From positions 496,001-560,000 of the forward strand of contig NZ_CP089978.1 in NCBI RefSeq assembly GCF_030674635.1: a DNA stretch of 64,000 nt. Reading direction: 5' to 3'. Origin of the DNA: Moraxella sp. ZY210820 (GTDB taxonomy: Bacteria; Pseudomonadota; Gammaproteobacteria; Pseudomonadales; Moraxellaceae). Below are positions 62,552 to 64,000 of the stretch, piece by piece. Positions within the stretch are counted from its first letter, which is position 1. The number at the start of each line of letters is the position of its first letter. The translations under genes and the position numbers were made by a program. The notes beneath the pieces were generated by a model. The model was given only the letters and a program-made list of their open reading frames with translations, had not been told where the DNA came from and did no database searches.

Positions 62552-63187
62552 CTATTCTCTTGATGATACAGATTCATCATCATCACGATAAATAAATTTT
62601 GGCATTTCTAAACCAAAATAAATAGCAATAATGCGTAGAGTAAAACCAAAAATAAGTGTAGCAATAACCGTTAATTCTAATTGTAAACCAAAGTGTAAGC
62701 ACAACCAATAAAAAATGACTGATACAAATGAAATACTGGCATAAAGTTCACGGCGGAATACTAAAGGAACATCGTTACATAAAATATCACGTAAAATACC
62801 GCCAGATACACCTGTTAAAATCCCTGCAACAGCAGAAACGACAAAACCGTGTCCCATTTCAATGGCGATTTGGCAACCAATAATAGTAAAACCTATCAGC
62901 CCCATTGCATCAAGAATTAAGAATGTGGAACGTAAATGTTTCATCCATTTGGCAATGACGATAGTAAATAATGCAGCACAACATACAAGAATTAAATATT
63001 CAGGATGCTTAACCCATGTTAATGGATAATGCCCCAATAACACATCACGCACTGAGCCACCACCAAGTGCGGTAACACTGGCAATAATAATCACTCCAAA
63101 CCAATCCATGCTACGGCGACCTGCGGATAATGCACCTGTCATCGCTTCTGCGGTAATGGCAATAATATAAATGATGGTTAATAACAT
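62552..63187 (-). CDS. TRIC/YicG (UPF0126) family membrane channel
   Basis: A 211-residue protein of the bacterial trimeric intracellular cation channel-like family. It has seven predicted helices in two repeated halves, each with a glycine-rich kink: TALGGGSVRDVLLGHYPLTW in the first and GILTGVSGGILRDILCNDVP in the second. Bacterial members conduct cations or transport glycine (E. coli YicG/YadS are discussed as such), so the substrate is open. The C-terminus is acidic and soluble. Confidence 0.9.
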   Translation of the reverse strand: MLLTIIYIIAITAEAMTGALSAGRRSMDWFGVIIIASVTALGGGSVRDVLLGHYPLTWVKHPEYLILVCCAALFTIVIAKWMKHLRSTFLILDAMGLIGFTIIGCQIAIEMGHGFVVSAVAGILTGVSGGILRDILCNDVPLVFRRELYASISFVSVIFYWLCLHFGLQLELTVIATLIFGFTLRIIAIYFGLEMPKFIYRDDDESVSSRE

Positions 63188-63337
63188 TATGACACCCTAA
63201 TGTTGTTTTAGCTTTATATTGTAACCAATATTGTGCTATTTTTTAAGTTAATTTTCATCTATCCGCATAAAAAAGAGTTAGTTGATAAAACAACTAACTC
63301 TTGGTTTGATGATAGATTTTTAAATGACTTAATGAAT

Positions 63338-64000
63338 TTAAGGCTCTTCATCATCAAATTCAGGTTTAACTTTGACGATAAAATCTTGTGCAGAAATATT
63401 ACGCCATAAAGCAAAACTTGTACCGATATAAATTGATGAATAGGTACCAACAAATACACCAATACACATAGCAATTGAGAACCAGCGTAAACCATCACCA
63501 CCCATGATTAACATCGCAACAACAACGAGTAAAAGTGTCATTGATGTATGAATAGTACGGCGTAAGGTTTCAGTTAAAGCAATGTTAATAACCTCTCTTG
63601 AGCTGACCTCACGAATTTTACGGAAGTTTTCACGAATACGATCAGATACAACAATATTATCGTTCAGCGAGAAACCAATGATTGATAAAATAGCTGCTAA
63701 TACAGTTAAATCAAACGGCCAACCCATCATAGAGAAAATGCCAAGCGTGATGATAATATCGTGGAATAATGATAATACTGCACCAATCGCTAATTTAAGC
63801 TCAAAACGAATGGTAATATAAATCAGCATTAATAACAATGCTAAACCTACAGCACCAGCAGAACGTACATAAAGCTCTTTACCAACTTGACTACCGACAG
63901 AATCAACTTTAGCTACAGTAACTTCATTGGCTTCCATTTGTACTGCTTGTTTAATCGCATTACCAAGTTCATCCGCTTTAATATGTGGTTGTTCAGGCAT
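63338..64000 (-). CDS. secF: Protein translocase subunit SecF, 3' part (runs off the window)
   Basis: The last 220 residues of SecF, the RND-type partner of SecD that uses the proton gradient to help pull proteins through SecYEG. Visible marks are VGLALLLMLIYITIRFELKL, DIIITLGIFSMMGWPFDLTV, and SIIGFSLNDNIVVSDRIREN, the last the D-x-x-R family signature. The reading frame is open to the window edge; SecF is normally about 310-320 residues, so roughly 90-100 N-terminal residues lie outside and the Met at 64000 is probably internal. Confidence 0.95.
   Translation of the reverse strand: MPEQPHIKADELGNAIKQAVQMEANEVTVAKVDSVGSQVGKELYVRSAGAVGLALLLMLIYITIRFELKLAIGAVLSLFHDIIITLGIFSMMGWPFDLTVLAAILSIIGFSLNDNIVVSDRIRENFRKIREVSSREVINIALTETLRRTIHTSMTLLLVVVAMLIMGGDGLRWFSIAMCIGVFVGTYSSIYIGTSFALWRNISAQDFIVKVKPEFDDEEP

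Overview
This is a low-GC gamma-proteobacterial chromosome segment. Gene content and order (etfBA, a tRNA-Val/Asp cluster, ispA, mlaA, a cysM-rlmD-relA neighbourhood, actP with its DUF485 partner, ribF, secF) point to the Moraxellaceae, something like Moraxella or Acinetobacter. The genus cannot be settled from the sequence alone.

Layout. 1-11.9 kb is ordinary core genome: the 5' end of rne, rluC, ppnP, a PerM/AI-2E-type permease, a YbjN-like protein, etfBA, six tRNA genes (three Val-UAC and three Asp-GUC) behind a consensus promoter, a YkuD-family protein without a signal peptide, a YbaN-type membrane protein, a PhnA-type zinc-ribbon protein and ispA. About 11.9-26.8 kb is an accessory island. 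From 27 to 64 kb the core resumes: a ZnuD-type zinc receptor behind a candidate Zur box, mlaA, cysM, a PolB-like exonuclease, rlmD, a probable toxin-antitoxin pair, relA, a Sel1 protein, opdA/prlC, vapBC, a SUKH-domain protein, an FKBP-type isomerase, slyX, uup, lysP, a second Sel1 protein, mutM, metG, a zinc alcohol dehydrogenase, a candidate Fur-controlled unknown gene, darP/yjgA, yjcH-actP, glyS, ribF, a TRIC/YicG-like channel and the 3' part of secF.

The island is the remarkable part. It holds two RTX proteins. The larger (1865 residues) has an N-terminal helical domain, then a module resembling the self-processing module of Neisseria FrpC, starting at an Asp155-Pro156 bond, then long calcium-binding repeats. 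Immediately upstream are three complete copies, and one partial copy, of a 530-bp tandem cassette. Each cassette carries a gene for a small single-pass membrane protein followed by a 17-codon stub. The stub copies the first 17 codons of the large RTX gene and then stops. The last cassette is joined to the full RTX gene through a TAATG overlap. The same logic, a membrane-anchored protein followed at once by the start of an effector-like frame that is often truncated, recurs with two unrelated families: lipoproteins (twice, on a 1060-bp duplication) and six-helix membrane proteins (twice, on direct repeats 11 kb apart). The smaller RTX protein has lost its original 3' end and is fused in frame to the periplasmic part of a cassette protein; its first codons are displaced by a frameshift.

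The simplest reading is a polymorphic RTX effector/immunity (or effector/cognate-partner, as for FrpC/FrpD) locus that has grown and decayed by recombination, leaving orphan immunity-like genes and effector stubs. That reading is inference. What the sequence shows directly is the repeat structure, the stubs, the fusion and the frameshift. No type I secretion exporter genes lie in the window.
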